In this document: piece after piece, positions 63,245-64,000 of the stretch
Layout: every line of letters starts with the position of its first letter
Numbering within the stretch: the first letter of the stretch is position 1
Assembly (NCBI RefSeq): GCF_023721815.1
Contig: NZ_JAMDLI010000007.1
Coordinates: 797,237-861,236, forward strand
Length of the DNA stretch: 64,000 nucleotides
Reading direction: 5' to 3'
DNA from: Pleomorphomonas sp. JP5
GTDB taxonomy: Bacteria > Pseudomonadota > Alphaproteobacteria > Rhizobiales > Pleomorphomonadaceae
Position numbers and translations under genes: made by a program
Notes under the pieces: generated by a model
Databases searched by the model: none
What the model was told of the DNA's origin: nothing
Seen by the model: only the letters and a program-made list of their open reading frames with translations

Positions 63245-64000
63245 TCATCCACCGAGAGGGGAGCCTTCCGCGCCGAGGGGGGCTTTCTGGCGCTTGACGG
63301 CCAGTGCCGTCAGATGGCGGACGACCATGCGGCGGAAGAAGAAGTTCAGGGCCATGAATGCCAGGAGCAGCGCTCCCCAGATCATTTTCTTGGCGAAGGG
63401 CGACAGGCTGGCGATGGTGAAGGCATTCTCGACGCACTGCAGCAGTAGGACCGTCGGCAGTATGTTCAGCAATCGACCGCGACCGCCGTCCGGATCCATG
63501 CCGGCGAGCACCGCCACCAGAATGGCTTCCAACTGAAAGGAGTCGCCGAAGCCCACCTTCATGGAGTTGAAGCGCGCCAGCATGACCAATCCCGCCAGCG
63601 AGGCCAGGGCGCCGCATATGGTGTAGGAAATCAGGATAGTGCTCTCTAGCCTGAGCCCCCCGAACAGGGCTGCCACCTTGTTCTCGCCATAGAGGAAAAG
63701 GCTCTTTCCGAAGACGGAGTTGTTCACGAAGAAGGACACGCCGACGAAGATGACGAGCACTAGGCAGAACGAAGCTGGAATGAGGCCGAAGACGTTGGAT
63801 GACACGGCATCGACATAGGCGGCGGGCATGCCGGTGATGCCGGCGCCGCCGGTCAGACCGGTGCCAAGGCCGGCAAACACCATCATCGAGCCGAGGGTCG
63901 TGAGCAGCGGCGGAATACCGAAGCGGACGATAACGATGCCGTTCAACAGACCGGCGCAGACGCCGACGGCGAGCGCTACCAGACAGGCAAGCCCGATCGC
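63245..64000 (-). CDS. Sugar ABC transporter permease, RbsC-like (5' end outside window)
   Basis: The C-terminal 251 residues of a carbohydrate permease; the frame is open to the window edge (it continues GLACLVALAVGVCAGLLNGI before the first internal start). About six hydrophobic segments are visible, with FGIPPLLTTLGSMMVFAGL and the coupling region near LAGMDPDGGRGRLLNILPT. It should import the sugar used by the adjacent kinase and isomerase. The ATPase and binding protein presumably lie beyond the edge. Confidence 0.88.
   Translation of the reverse strand, partial: AIGLACLVALAVGVCAGLLNGIVIVRFGIPPLLTTLGSMMVFAGLGTGLTGGAGITGMPAAYVDAVSSNVFGLIPASFCLVLVIFVGVSFFVNNSVFGKSLFLYGENKVAALFGGLRLESTILISYTICGALASLAGLVMLARFNSMKVGFGDSFQLEAILVAVLAGMDPDGGRGRLLNILPTVLLLQCVENAFTIASLSPFAKKMIWGALLLAFMALNFFFRRMVVRHLTALAVKRQKAPLGAEGSPLGG

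Noticed and set aside
1-64000. CRISPR arrays, insertion sequences, toxin-antitoxin or phage-defence genes
   Set aside because: No regularly spaced repeats, transposases or recognisable defence proteins were seen on either strand.

Overview
The window looks like a chromosomal segment of a GC-rich alphaproteobacterium, most likely Hyphomicrobiales (Rhizobiales). The reasons are gene content and order: rpmH-rnpA-yidC-engB-argB, def-fmt-truA, a choXWV cluster with betI, a CycM-like cytochrome c beside kdsB and pheA, a SAM-II riboswitch in front of metZ, and a double-domain dCTP deaminase. The genus cannot be fixed from the sequence. Most of the window is dense housekeeping DNA with short intergenic gaps. 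No rRNA, CRISPR array, insertion sequence or prophage gene was seen; there is one tRNA.

Layout. 0-2.7 kb: the end of an AraC regulator, a ROK regulator and nagB (amino-sugar control and catabolism). 2.7-12 kb: an orphan histidine kinase, then the rpmH-rnpA-yidC-engB-argB run, a HAD nucleotidase and a DbpA-like RNA helicase. 11.6-13.8 kb: dapD and dapE (lysine/diaminopimelate). 13.8-20.1 kb: glgB, recD2 and a Tat-exported periplasmic glucan protein. 20.2-22.5 kb: def-fmt-truA, apparently from a leaderless promoter. 22.7-27.9 kb: a hydroxypyruvate reductase and a four-gene PotABCD/phosphonate-type ABC importer. 28-31.8 kb: an EF-hand protein divergent from a two-component system, then an agmatinase-family gene. 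31.8-36.5 kb: choline importer choXWV, betI with a palindromic operator, and a DMT exporter. 36.5-46.1 kb: CycM-like cytochrome, kdsB, pheA, nudC, a small membrane protein, apaG, a solute-binding protein, NlpC/P60, MarR, metZ under a SAM-II riboswitch plus terminator, and a diguanylate cyclase. 46.2-50 kb: dCTP deaminase, tRNA-Gly(CCC), an isopropanol-type alcohol dehydrogenase in a more AT-rich patch, a KGG-type small basic protein and a cupin.

50-60 kb holds a complete autoinducer-2 (AI-2) uptake and processing system: lsrK and lsrR on the minus strand, divergent from lsrF-A-C-D-B-G-E on the plus strand. LsrB retains the six residues known to contact AI-2. No luxS is visible here, so the system may intercept AI-2 made by others, as described for Sinorhizobium meliloti.

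60-64 kb holds a second, less understood sugar locus: another LsrR/SorC-type regulator, an FGGY kinase of the D-ribulokinase type, a SIS-domain protein resembling 6-phospho-3-hexuloisomerase but with an altered phosphate loop, and an RbsC-like permease running off the window. This is the best candidate for an undescribed pathway: import of a keto-sugar, phosphorylation, and isomerisation into central metabolism.
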